A DNA stretch of 64,000 nt. It comes from Zygnema cylindricum. Lineage: Eukaryota > Streptophyta > Zygnematophyceae > Zygnematales > Zygnemataceae. Position 1 is the stretch's first letter; every line of letters starts with the position of its first letter. The stretch covers positions 114,441 through 178,440 of the forward strand of contig JBBHKE010002292.1 of assembly GCA_037447655.1 (NCBI GenBank). Reading direction: 5' to 3'. Shown in pieces: positions 9,186 to 21,300 of this stretch. A program made the translations under genes and the position numbers. The notes beneath the pieces were generated by a model. It searched no databases, was not told the origin of the DNA, and was given only the letters and a program-made list of their open reading frames with translations.

Positions 9186-12100
9186 ATGGATGCCCTAATG
9201 AGTAAAAGTTTCAATATTACCAGCTCCTACCTTTCTGCAACAGCTCAATTTTCCGGCAAAACCGACAGCTCTAATGTTTGTTGTTTTAGGCAAAACATAA
9301 CCAACCAATTAGTAGTTAAACTGACAGATAAACTATCACAAGGTTATGTGCGTCAAAGACAGCGGAGAAGTTATGGAGGCTGTATGGTTAGGATGGAGGG
9401 AGGAGAAGGAAGTGGCCAAGGAAAAGTTGTTACTGGAGGTGCTGGAACTTCTGGAGAAGATGTTGAAACAAATGTAAAAGTTTCTGAAATGTTGCGACTT
9501 TTGAATCGGCAGTTGATAGAGGCGACAGCGAAAGAGGTGAGTCTTAAATTGCTTAAGATTCTTAAGAGTGGATTTTTGTTTATGTCCTTGTTTCTGTTAT
9601 TCTATCATTCTTGATCAGCTAATTTTGTAGTTCAAATTTGTGAAAGCGATTGGAGACTTATTTGTGGTTTCCCCGCACTAAATGCGTACTGTATGGTTTT
9701 TTTTAGTATAACACACGTATAGCATAGGGAAATCTCATGTAGCGTTTCCGGTCGTTTTCAAACATTTGAGTTTGTTAGTACCCATATTTCTGTTATCATT
9801 CTTGTTAATATCTGTGGATTTTAAGCAAAGAGAACGTCCGTAGTAGATATAATGTGATTATTTCTTAAGTATTGCTGAGGCTTATGTCCTTTAGGCAATC
9901 GTTCAACTGCTGCAGCATGTGTTAGAAATTTATAAGGGAATTTTTGGTACATCGTAATTGGCGTTACTTGTACAGTAGTCATAATATTTGTGTAAATAAT
10001 TGAACGATTTTGTAGAATATGCACATTTTCCTGTATGGTGTTCGGTGATCACTAGCCAGTAAGCCAGTAATAGTGTATGTGTAATCACCTTTTTATGATT
10101 GCTGCTGGTTTTTTGTACTATTTACGCATATATATGCACACACATTTACACACTGAAGTATGTGTGTGTATGTCATTCATGGTCGTCTGCTGGTTCCTGG
10201 AGGATAAGTAAACCTAAGTGTATACTGTTTATTGTCAACTGGAGAGCGCAAATAAGAGTAGTGTAGCCAATACTGCGCAAACTTTGCTTGTTTTTGAACT
10301 CAGAATGGATAATCCCTTTTTTTTTTCTTTCAAGTTTTGAGTAGTTCTGCATTTCTTTCTTAGCTCATTTGACTTCTCTTTGTCTTTCCCTTTTAGTGAT
10401 TATAGCCTGTGTTCGCTTCAGTCACCATTTGGCCCTTTCTATGGTGCCACCTGTCAGTTTACAGGAAACTGAGGCATTTTTCCGGGCTTTTTTTTGAATT
10501 CTGACACAGGATTACACTGAAGCTGCAAAAGTTCGTGATTTGATGAAGTCTCTGGAAGAAAAGGATCCAGCATTGCAACTCCGAAAGCTGCTTTCTCAAG
10601 CTATTGCAGAGGAGCGATACGCTGTAAGTATTATTGATTCAAAAAGAAATGACAACTTCACTACACTGCCCATCTCTATGAGAGTTAATCGCATACGAGT
10701 GCATGTTTTTTTGAAAAAATCATAAGTTAGAGTTAAGGAAGTTGATTAAGTGGCAATAATGAGCCACGTGTTGAAACATAGTTTTGTGTAGGTAATTTTT
10801 AAAAAGTGCGAACGCTTACAATTTATTAAGCTGAATGGTGATGGGCAGTGTAGTGAAACTGGTAATTTTTTAGGCTCTGGTGGCTCCTGCTTTACCTGCG
10901 ATGAAGAGCGAGTTAATCCTCATTGTATTGATACTTTTAAATTAATAAATAGTCCACACTATTGGTGGAGTGTAGCTGAAATCTGTATTTCCTTTTTGCC
11001 GTTTTCATATATTTCAATGTGTCAATAGTTTCTATTTAGTAATTTCAATGGGACAGTCTAAGGTGTTTAATCTCTGAACATGTGTCGTAGATCATATTGG
11101 TTTTGAAGTACTTAATAATTTGGAAACCGGAACTAAATAAAGATTGTAATAGAAATTGTATGTATAGTATTTTGTTCCTCAAGTGGCCTGTTGAGTGGGT
11201 CTTTTGGGAAGACAGGATGCAGCTCAATATCGGGATAAGTTGAGGCAAATTGCTCCCCCAGAAGTCGAGGAACCAAAATCAGTTCCTAGATGTAATAGTA
11301 ACACCGTGACAAAGGTAAAACTTTCTGATCCCGACTTTAATGCTTTGTTTAGCATTTTGAACTTACCTGGACGTTTTTAAACATAAGGTTGTATTAGGTC
11401 GTGTCTTTTCTGTCTGACTTTTTTCTTTTTTTTGCTGGTGTCCTGCAATTCTTATATTTGATGGCATGGTCAATATGCCTACAAAGGTCAGGATAATTCT
11501 TGAAGTTATGGTAATGATTAGATTCAGTCTTGCAAATAATTCTAGAATTGTTTATTGTTATGTCTCACTGTTTTTGGTATGTATCATCATGTTGCCAATA
11601 TCATTAGGTCAAGAGAACAAGCATATGTTTATGTAAAAGTTGGAATAAATCTTATGTTACTAATTTTCAGGGCATTTTTTGTGCTATATGGGTTTTAGGG
11701 CGTGAGAGTGATTGTTCGTAGCATTTACGTTAGGGATCGGAGCACCCCTTCAAGACAACAATTTTTCTTCGCTTATCGAGTTAGAGTCTCCAATGAGGGC
11801 ACTCGACCTGTCCAGCTTTTGAATCGCCATTGGGTGATTACCGACGCAAATGGTCGAGTAGAAGAAGTGAGGTGAGTGCCTCGTGAATTACTATTAGAGT
11901 AAAGAAATTATTCGAGTGGGTTTTTTTAGCTATTAATCTTGATTGATCTTGATCTTGATTGAGGTAAGAGAGAATTGAACGATTATTGACCGCTTGACGT
12001 ATTAGTGTTATAAACAGAAAATCAGTGTAGTTAACGCTATTTGATGGTCAGAGGCCAAAAAGGACCAACACTGAATCAGCGTTTGGAACACTAATAATGG

Positions 12101-13273
12101 TGAAGTCAGCCTGTCACAACAGGTTTTTGGATCCTGATCATGGTGTTGAACCCTCTGGTTTGTATGTACACTAGTTATTTTATGTTTCCTTTTATTGGTG
12201 AATTTTTACTAAGATTTGTACGTTCTTGGTACAAAATTGTACAGAAATGTTCCAAGAAATACAATCTCAGTCAACAGCTGGAGGTTTCATAGTACAGACA
12301 GTTTAGTCAGATATATTATTCTTGTTGAGCTTTTCCCTTTTGTCTTTTTGGAAAGGATTGCAAAACGGTGTATTGTTAATGTTTTGACGTTCTCATTTAC
12401 TAGTAGCCAACTTATAGGTTTTACTACTGCCAGGTTAAGAAAAGTTCGAAATGGGGAAAAATCATTGAAAAATATCATTATCTTTATGAAATTTACATGA
12501 AATTGTTTGTGTTGATCGGGTTCAGAGGCCCAGGTGTGATTGGTGAACAACCTGTATTGCGACCTGGAGCCAGTTTTGAATACACATCAGCTTGCCCCTT
12601 ACGAACACCTTCTGGAACTATGGTATGTATTAACCACTTTTCTAATTTTGATTTCTTCAGTTCTGGTATTCAGTAATTGCTTTGCTGTTTTGTAGTTGTT
12701 CAGTTATGGTATACAATTAACTCTTGTTCATATATTATGTGTCCAGTTATGGTATACAGTAATCTATTTTCGATTTTTCCTTTGTTCAATTACAGTATTC
12801 AATAATGCCTTCTCTATTTTATTTATTTTTCAGCTTTTAATGGTATTGAGTCTGATGCGATAAGCTGGACCAATCATCACTTTATTATCCTTTTTGTCGA
12901 TACAGCCATCAATGTATCTTATTCGTGAGGGATTTCGCATTTTTTTATTTTTTTTTGTGTGTTTTTTTTCTAAACAGCATTAGTTGACTCTCCTTGAACA
13001 GCAGGTCACGCTGTTCACGTTGGTCCTGTAGTTTAGGTTCACGTATTCTTCTCCAGTTGCTCCCTCTCCCTCTCCCCTCCTCTTTCCCTCCCTCCCCCTC
13101 CCTCTCCCTCTCCCTCTCCCTCTCCCTCTGCATTCTTAACACAAAATTGTTGTTATTGTTTGCTGAAACAGGAGGGAGAGTATGAAATGATTTATTGTGA
13201 CGATGTTGTTCCCGACCCATTCGAGGTAAAAGTTGGTCCTTTCGGTTTGAATGTGAATGATGATGCTTTGTAA
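9186..13273 (+). CDS. UVR-motif and ApaG-domain protein (311 aa, 6 exons)
   Basis: Exons: 9186-9536, 10510-10623, 11216-11314, 11699-11871, 12526-12622, 13172-13273; frames close at every junction (936 nt). Residues about 98-136 and 140-168 are two UvrB/UvrC (UVR) motifs ([20 protein letters not shown], then [20 protein letters not shown]). Residues about 189-310 form an ApaG (DUF525) domain: [67 protein letters not shown] motifs mediate protein contacts in UvrB/UvrC, Clp and plant plastid proteins; ApaG is a fibronectin-III-like fold of unclear biochemical role, found in bacteria, plant F-box proteins and animal PDIP38. A UVR+ApaG combination is known in plants; plastid location is plausible but the N-terminus is not a clear transit peptide. 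The start is the first ATG, preserved in duplication copy A. Confidence 0.88.
12650..12840. repeat. Intronic minisatellite (AGTTATGGTATACAGTAA-type)
   Basis: Within UVR/ApaG intron 5, a unit resembling TTCAGTTATGGTATACAGTAA recurs at about 12660, 12700, 12744 and 12786 with decay. Confidence 0.6.
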
Positions 13274-13284
13274 TTAGGGCCAAA

Positions 13285-13535
13285 GTATCAGGAATTTGTA
13301 TTTTCCTTTTTTTTTCGAATTATTAATAAGGAAATTTTCGACAAAAGGGGGTATTTTTCGAATCTCTTTTTTTCTTTGTTTGGGACATAAAAAGGAGAGG
13401 GTTTCCGACATAAGCGACTTTTTGAAGATCTGTATTTTTCTTTGTTTGGAACATAAAAAGGAAAGTTTTTTCAACACAAACGACTCTGATTCACCAATTT
13501 TGCTTTGCTTTAGTAAGAAAAAGGAAGGGTTTCAA
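13285..13535. repeat. Minisatellite, about 70-bp unit
   Basis: Unit with TTTTTCTTTGTTTGG, GACATAAAAAGGA and an ACAAACGACT-like end recurs about 2.5 to 3 times just downstream of the UVR/ApaG stop codon. Confidence 0.6.
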
Positions 13536-15396
13536 TATAATCTTATCTTTTTGAATACGGTTTTCTGTGACTGTCCATATTTATCGTAATTCATGTAATA
13601 TATTTTCAGAGTATCGATAGCAGTTCGCATCCGTTCAGTATAAAGTGAAAACTGGTCACTTCTTCTAATATCAATTTTCAGGTTCCGTAGGTGGTCATTA
13701 GAGTCATCCGGTAATGATCTTTCATACTGAAAGAAGCCGTATACCTCTCTTTTATAAGTTATCTTTTTAGAGTTGTCGAAGTTACTGGTTTTCAAATTGC
13801 GCTCAAGCCTCTATTTCTATTGGATATGTGAAGAATCAACTTTTTTTGAGGAAAGATATGTTTTGATTTACCCGTTTTGTAATGGAGATAATATGTTTTG
13901 GCCCGTTAACTTTTTTGGTGAGTTATTGCTTGTGACAGATATAATTTCCTCAACTTTTTATTATTACAACCTAGGTGTATGGTTGATGAATTTCTGTTAC
14001 ATTTTTCTATCAACCGGCATTATTTTATTTTATTTTCCGGTCGGCGATTGTCATGAGGATAAGTGAATGACTCACTGTCCACAATGTGAAATAAATCAAA
14101 TCATGCAAATTTAAGTGAATATTTTTTTTAACTCAATTGTATCACAACTGCCATTATTTTTGCTTACATTAATTATCACTAGCGCTAATAATTTGATTAT
14201 TAGTTTTAATGATCCTTTTTTGTTGTATATCATATCGCATTTTGGAAAATTATTGCGATAGTAAAACCAAACATCCATGTTATCAAAGGCATTTCAAATA
14301 GCATGTCATATTGAGTACAATATAGATGTGTGTTGCGAAATCTGCTGACGGCCTGATATTTACATATCGATAGCTGTGAAGTGTTTCAAACGCTTGAAGA
14401 AAACGGGTTTGTACATTGTATCAATTTTTGGAGATATTTCGCATGGTATGATTTGTACATTCAAAATCCCCGAAGGACTTGCATATTGCAGATTGATATT
14501 ATCTGCAGTATTGTATGACAGTGAAACTTATGTTCTGTATCATACTTCAAAATCTTTTAAAATGTAATTCAATATATAACACAAGGTAGCACACAGGTCT
14601 AAAAGAGTGCAAATAAACATTAATTTGTCAAAATTGATAGCTTTGGAGGATCAGTAAAGAAATAGTAACAGAAATAGGCACAGTAATAATGGACTGATAG
14701 TAACACAAATTGTCAAAAATATCAACAGGAAGTGTAAAATATTATTGTAATTGTGACACTGTAATAGCAATAGTTGCATTAGTAATTAAAGTAACAATTA
14801 AACTAATAATATGAGTTGTAACATGAGTAGATTCCACAATAGTAGCTACTACAATCCAAAGCTTAAGCCACCACTTTCCAGACATCTCAAAGCAAAACAT
14901 GTCTTGAAATAGAATTGAGGTGAATGTTTCCATGAAGTCTAATTTCCCTCAGTCATCCCAGCATTGCAAAAGAAGGGTTAAAGAGGACGGAAAGAGAGAA
15001 GCTGTAACTACAGATTTACCTCAAATTGATTACGAACAGACAAGAAATCGTTTCAAAACTAGTTCCTCCTACAAAAAGGCTATGACCTAAACCTCAAATG
15101 GTAGAAACTTCCTGCCAAAAATAATATAAAAGTAGTATAGACACTCAAACTTTCTGAAAACAGGCCAAAAAGAAGGGTACTCATTAGCACAAAAACCTGT
15201 TATGACTGAGTTTGCTGTTTCGAATTTTCGAAAGCTACAATTTTTTGAGAAAAAGTGGAAGTAAAAAGTCGAGAGGATGGTTTTATGTGACTGAAATTGC
15301 AGAGCTTAATCATAAACGTACTTCATAAAAATGCACTTATAAGAAGTACATAATACAAACACTTATAAAAGTACGTTTATAGAAAGGAAGACATTC
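13536..15396. other. Intergenic, between convergent UVR/ApaG and KAS1
   Basis: AT-rich sequence shared as the 3' flank of two convergent genes. I see no exon, RNA gene or resolved transposon in it. Confidence 0.5.
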
Positions 15397-18300
15397 TTAG
15401 TCGGTGTATGAACCAAAAACACAACACGAGTTGTGGCCTCCGAAACCAAATGAGTTGGAAATACCTGCGACAAACGACAAATGTTCGGAAAAAAAAATGA
15501 ATAATAAAGACAACATACACAGATTAGTTATGTAAATTCCGTTAAAATAATATCAACTCATGGCGCTAGTTGCCTGAACATTGTGACCCACGTTTAATGA
15601 TATTGAGAGAGGTTGAGGTTGAGGGAGAGGGAGGGAGGGAGCAAGAGCGGGGGACAGAGCGGGAGATACAAGGTGAGAGAGAGGGAGAGATGGAGAGAGA
15701 CATTGTGTTCTCCACAATAATTATTAGTCAAACCTACGAGGACTTTCTCTCTCAACAGGCTGACAATGCATATCTAAACGGGACAGTAAACAACCGTATA
15801 GCTTGTTTTCTTATTCATTGTACCTCAAGGATCCTAAATTTAACAGAGTATACTGTATCAATAATATTACTGTTTTTTACCTTTGAGAATCCTATGTATA
15901 ACATTGTATCGTATCAATGATATTATCGTATCATATGTTATATAATACAAACTCTTTTCCACTCGTAGATACCGTTAATTAGTTTAAAATTGGGCTAAAG
16001 TTGTCAGAATACTACCGAAACAAACAAAGTTCCCATGATGGCTGTCATTTGTGAAATGTTTATTTTTCAACGAAATTAGGATTAAATGGTTTATGTGACT
16101 TTACCAACGTTGACTTGATGCTCCTTCTTCACATTAGGCACTGTATCGTAAATGACACTCTCCTCCTTTTCCTGTACACCCGAAAACCACAAGGATTAGA
16201 CGTGAGGCACATAAGTGCAATAAAAAACATCATTTTTCAAGGGAACATCAATTAGGTTATAATCCGTTTCGACCATTCAGAGCTAGTAAAACTTCTTTAA
16301 AACCACCCATAAATCTTTGGGAAGTACAACATTAGCATTTGTGACTAAATAAATGACGGCAAGGATTCCAAATAATGCATCCCTCATCCTCAAAAACTCT
16401 CGTTTATTAAACCAAAAAGCCATGTGAACAATACTGCACATTCTTTATTTCGATAGGAGGATATTCATTAATTAGGAGAATATTTGACTAAGAGAATTCA
16501 TTAACTAGAGGAATACTATAATACTTGACTAAGAGAATATTCATTAACTAGGAGAATAATTGACTAGAAAAATATTTATTAGCAAGGAGAATATTTATTG
16601 AATAGGAGAACACTTGAATGGGAGAAAAATCATTAAGTTCATTAACTGAGAGCATATTTGGACTAGGAGAATATTTTTAGCGTATTGTTTACGTGTGTGC
16701 CGTTGTTTGTGCATCTCTCCTGCGCAAAGGTCACTTACATTGAACAGTAAATAGAAGCACGAAATAAGCAAGGACCAATCCACCTCACAGTAGTAAGACT
16801 AGGTTAAAACAAATTCAAATGTCAACTCTGGAGACACACTGTAATTTACATCACCAGGTATTACAGAACAAAAAATTGTCAAATAGAGGACTCCAAATAA
16901 CTTTTTCTGTGTAGAAATAGTGAGTAAAACCATACATCCTCTTACTCCGTTTATATTACAGTGACAAGTAGCCACACCTTTACTTCTGATAAAAGGAAAG
17001 TTGGAACTTACAAATTGATTAATACTAGGATGAACCCATCCAGTTGTGATAGCTTTGATGGTTGCAATCGCCTCCAATCCTCCAGCAGCTCCCAAACAGT
17101 GACCAATCATAGACTGCGATTTCACTCACACAAAACTCTTTGGAAGTTAGGACAGATTTGCTGACATCTTCATTCATTCATTCACAGTTAAATCATAATA
17201 GACGGGTTAACATGCAAAAAACTAGTTTGCACCCATGTGTAGTCCCTCAATTGACCTCACGCTCTAAAAAGTTCATCCCTCACATTCATTTTAAAATTGC
17301 TTTAGGCCATCCTTACAACAGTTCCTTAGGCAGTCCTTACAACCAGGTTCTACGGTACATTATCTTTGTCAAAAATGAGCATCAATTGCCATATTACTCA
17401 TTCATAGATTCATCCACAATGAAACTGCTTGTTATTTGGCTTTGAAAAGCAGACAGATCACGAAATTATTGTCTGCCTTGTTCATCACTAAGAAGCACAT
17501 TGTGCCCCTATCGGGCTCCTACTAAACCCAAGTTATTCGAGTCATACACCATTTATTCTGCTTCTAGATTACATTTCTTTCCCAGAGAAAAAAAAACACA
17601 TGGATCCATCGTTATTTCTTCTCTTGCGCCTACCAATGTTTTTTTTACATGTAACTGCTTTTTACCTTGGTAGCATTCATTTTGATATCCTTCGACTCTC
17701 CAAACACACTCTTGATGGCATTTACTTCTGCCAAATCTCCCACAATGGTCGAAGTTGCATGGGCATTAATATAGTTCACCTGTGCCAAAATTAAAAAAAA
17801 AAATCAGCTCTTATTGCAAGAGTTCAACAATTAAGGCATAAAAAATCAAGGGAGATACTCCTCATTTAGCATTGCTGCTCTCGGGAAAAGTCCCATTCTA
17901 CTCTTCCATCAATGGTGAAATGTGTCGAAGTAGTTGACTAAATCCCTATTAAGAAAAAAGAATTATTCGTGTAAATGCAAAATTAGAATGTTTAATACTA
18001 ATTTAGTGCAGGAGATATGGCAGGTGGCAGTCCACTACTTCCAGACCTGGCAGATTGCAGTTCACTCCTTACAATAGTGTTAACAACAGTATCTTATGAT
18101 TATCCAGTTACTTACACTGGTGATTCCTCCTACTAAAATAGCCAAACAGAGAAAGTCGGATACTCTTTATACTTCCAAACTTGGATCATACAGTTCGTTG
18201 TATACAAACAAACACTATCCCACAAACATTTATAAAAAGCCAACTTTTAGCTATTAAAAACACACAGAAATACAATCTCAAATGAAAAAATAACAGCCAA

Positions 18301-21300
18301 CTTAATCATTTAATGTGCGGAAACGTATGAACACACCATTTGATGTAACCCCGTACTATATATCAAATTAAAAGTAACCACGTATAGTGTTTTCATAAGT
18401 TTTTATTGTATCCCACAAACAACATCAAACATCATCATTCGGTTCAAAAGTTACCTAAGCAACCAAACATTTATAAAAAGCCAACTTTTAGCTATTAAAA
18501 ACACACAGAAATACAATCTCAAATGAAAAAATAACAGCCAACTTAATCATTTAATGTGCGGAAACATATGAAAACACCATTTGATGTAACCCCGTATTAT
18601 ATATCAAATTAAAAGTAACCACGTATAGTGTTTTCATAAGTTTTTATTGAAACCAATAACTTGATGTGAGAATCGGCAAGTGTTTTGACACTAACCTCCT
18701 CAGGTGAGACTCCTGCATCTTGCAGAGACTTTCTAATGCACGATGAGACACCATAACCATCGGGACGAGGGTCGGTCATATGATGGGCATCACTAGTCAC
18801 AGCCCCTCCCAAATACTCAGCAATAATAGGCACACCTCGCCTCTGGGCACTTTCCAAGCTCTCCATTATCTGGCAAAAGACGAGAAAAGAGTACACCAAA
18901 TGTCAAGTCACCAGTGGTGAGGCATTTCTTGACTCCCAAACAGAGAAAAGACAGAAAAGTTGTCATTATCTTTATAAAATTGCCCAGTTTCTCCCTTCGG
19001 TCAAAGTTTAGCAGCTTCATTTGTTTTCACTTGATTAAACTTCCCCGCGTGTTTATACAAGGTTGAAGATGTTGCTCAGAAAAAAGTGGCTTACCAAAAC
19101 TCCAGCTCCCTCCCCCATGACGAATCCCTCTCTATTTTTATCCCAAGGCCGAGATGCCGTCTTTGGATCATCATTACGAGTTGATAGGGCTCTACAGGCA
19201 ATAAAACCTCCAAGTCCAATGGGGATAATTGCTGCTTCCGTACCACCAGCAACGATGATATCAGCCTCTCCCCTGAAAATAAAACAGAATCAAAAACAAA
19301 AACCACACATGACTCAGTTTTGTGTTTTGTATACATTTTATGACATGACAGCCAAGTGGATGCGATCAGCAAAGACACCTACGTTCCAAAGCCTTGAAAT
19401 TTACTAGCCAGACAGTAGGGAGCTCGCAAAACAATAATTAGGACATGGCAATTCCATAGTTATTACCACAAAAGAAGCCCCTTAACCCACGCTTGGTTCC
19501 TTGTGGTCACACAAAATCAGCATACATTCAGATCAGACGGATTCACTAGACAACTCCATGCAAAACGGATGCACTTGCATCTTCATTCACCCATGCATTG
19601 CCAACGAGAATTTTAAATGTCTGGTAACACCATCCAAAAGTCTTCCAAATGTTTTTGATGTCATGTCCGTGCAAGTTTTTTTAGAAATGCAGCTGTACGT
19701 AAGTTTTCCCATGTGGATTTAAGTAGTATTTTCTTGCAGTTTCAACCAATATCAGCTCTTACATTTGACAGTTAAGTTGTTCTGCGCTAGATAGCTATGC
19801 ATTCTCTAGCATCATCAGAATTTGTCCACAAAATAATATCCAGTCGAAGGGTACACTGCCACTGCCCATCACTATTAATACAAAGGAATTATTAATGTGA
19901 ATGCGGAAGTAGAATGTACAACACTAATTTAGTGTTGGGAAACTTGACAGATTGTAATCGACTCCCTTGAATAGTGTAATTAGAACTGTTTTATGATTTT
20001 TAACCAAAAAACAGTGGCGACCTTGGGACCTCACAGCTTAATTGAGCGAGTGTTTTTTTGACCCAACAACATAAACTAGTATTAATAACACTAATAAAGT
20101 GGCCCGAAATTAGCCACGTGTCAGAATATGTGGTGTATTTTATTCTAGTAAAGTGTTAACGCTAGTACTTCTTTAACTCTAAAAATGATAGGAGGTGTAG
20201 TTCCCAAATTTGACTTACCTGCGAATATGATTGGCAGCCGCATAGAAACAGTAATTAGAGGTTGCACAAGCCGTTGAAATTGAGTAACTAGGTCCCATGA
20301 GACCAAGCTCAATAGCTAAAAGAGCACTTCCCATATTAGTGATGGCGTAAGGGATGAAGAAAGGACTGATTCTCTTGTAACCCTTTGTGTTAAGGTTTTG
20401 AACACCGTCAGCAAAAACTGTCAAGCCTCCCATTCCTGAGCCTATAAGCACACCAACTTTCTCCTTGTCCACCTGCCAAAAGCAATATTGAAGGATAATA
20501 TTCAACATTGGGTCAGGATGATGATCACTTTGACGACTATACTGCTCATCGCTTTTAGTGTAAGGAAATTATTAGTATTAAAGCGAAATCAGTATCATTA
20601 ATACTGATTTAGAGCAAAGTGACGTAGCCATTTGTAAACACTACATTGAATAGTGTTAGTACATTATATTGTTCGATTAAAAAAAGTCGCTATCGAATAA
20701 GTATTATCAACACATTAAAGATGTGGCATGTATATTTGCAATAATTTGTTTTGGTGTTAATTAAAAAGAAGACAGTAAACAGACCCAAAAATGAAAGCAC
20801 CACAAGATTTGTCCCAGGCATTGTGGTCTACAATAAACAAGATTACCAGGAAGCTGTGAAATCAGACGTTGTGACTACAAAGTGAAAAATTAATAATGAG
20901 AGAAAGTAAAAGCATAAAACAAAAGACGAAGTCCAAAACATTGCAAGGGAAAAAACGGAAATATGAGAAAACTATAAGAATATAAGCAATCGCAAATGAT
21001 GGCAGTAATGGTAATGGTAATAACAGTACAAAAAAAAATAATGTGTGTACTCCCGACGGTGAAAAACAAAGTTTTAATGTCACTCGTCCTTGTTGGTGAA
21101 CTCAGGTTTTTCACATCAACAAAGCAACCAAGGACCACAATGATGTGAACCGCCAAAGATTATTCAGTATACCAGTCAAACAGACAAAAAAATCATAATT
21201 TTTAAAACACATGATAAAGGCGCTTGTTAAACACAGGAAAATACAACAAAAGGTCCAAAAGGGTTGGTCTACTACATGTCTACCAGTTTAATCAACTGTA

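Larger units (their letters stand above)
5198..9437. repeat. Segmental duplication, copy B (carries the intact UVR/ApaG promoter and exon 1)
   Basis: Colinear with copy A at 945-3027 but roughly twice as long. It was expanded by a hAT-like element (5305-6420), a retroelement fragment (about 6828-7790) and a foldback MITE (8321-8532); smaller indels also occur, for example near 8130. It runs directly into the intact remainder of exon 1. The shared part just upstream of 9186 presumably includes the promoter and 5' UTR, so both copies may carry promoter function. Confidence 0.85.

Noticed and set aside
12945-13283. Minus-strand frame overlapping UVR/ApaG exon 6
   Set aside because: Shadow of the purine-rich intron tract and the real plus-strand exon.
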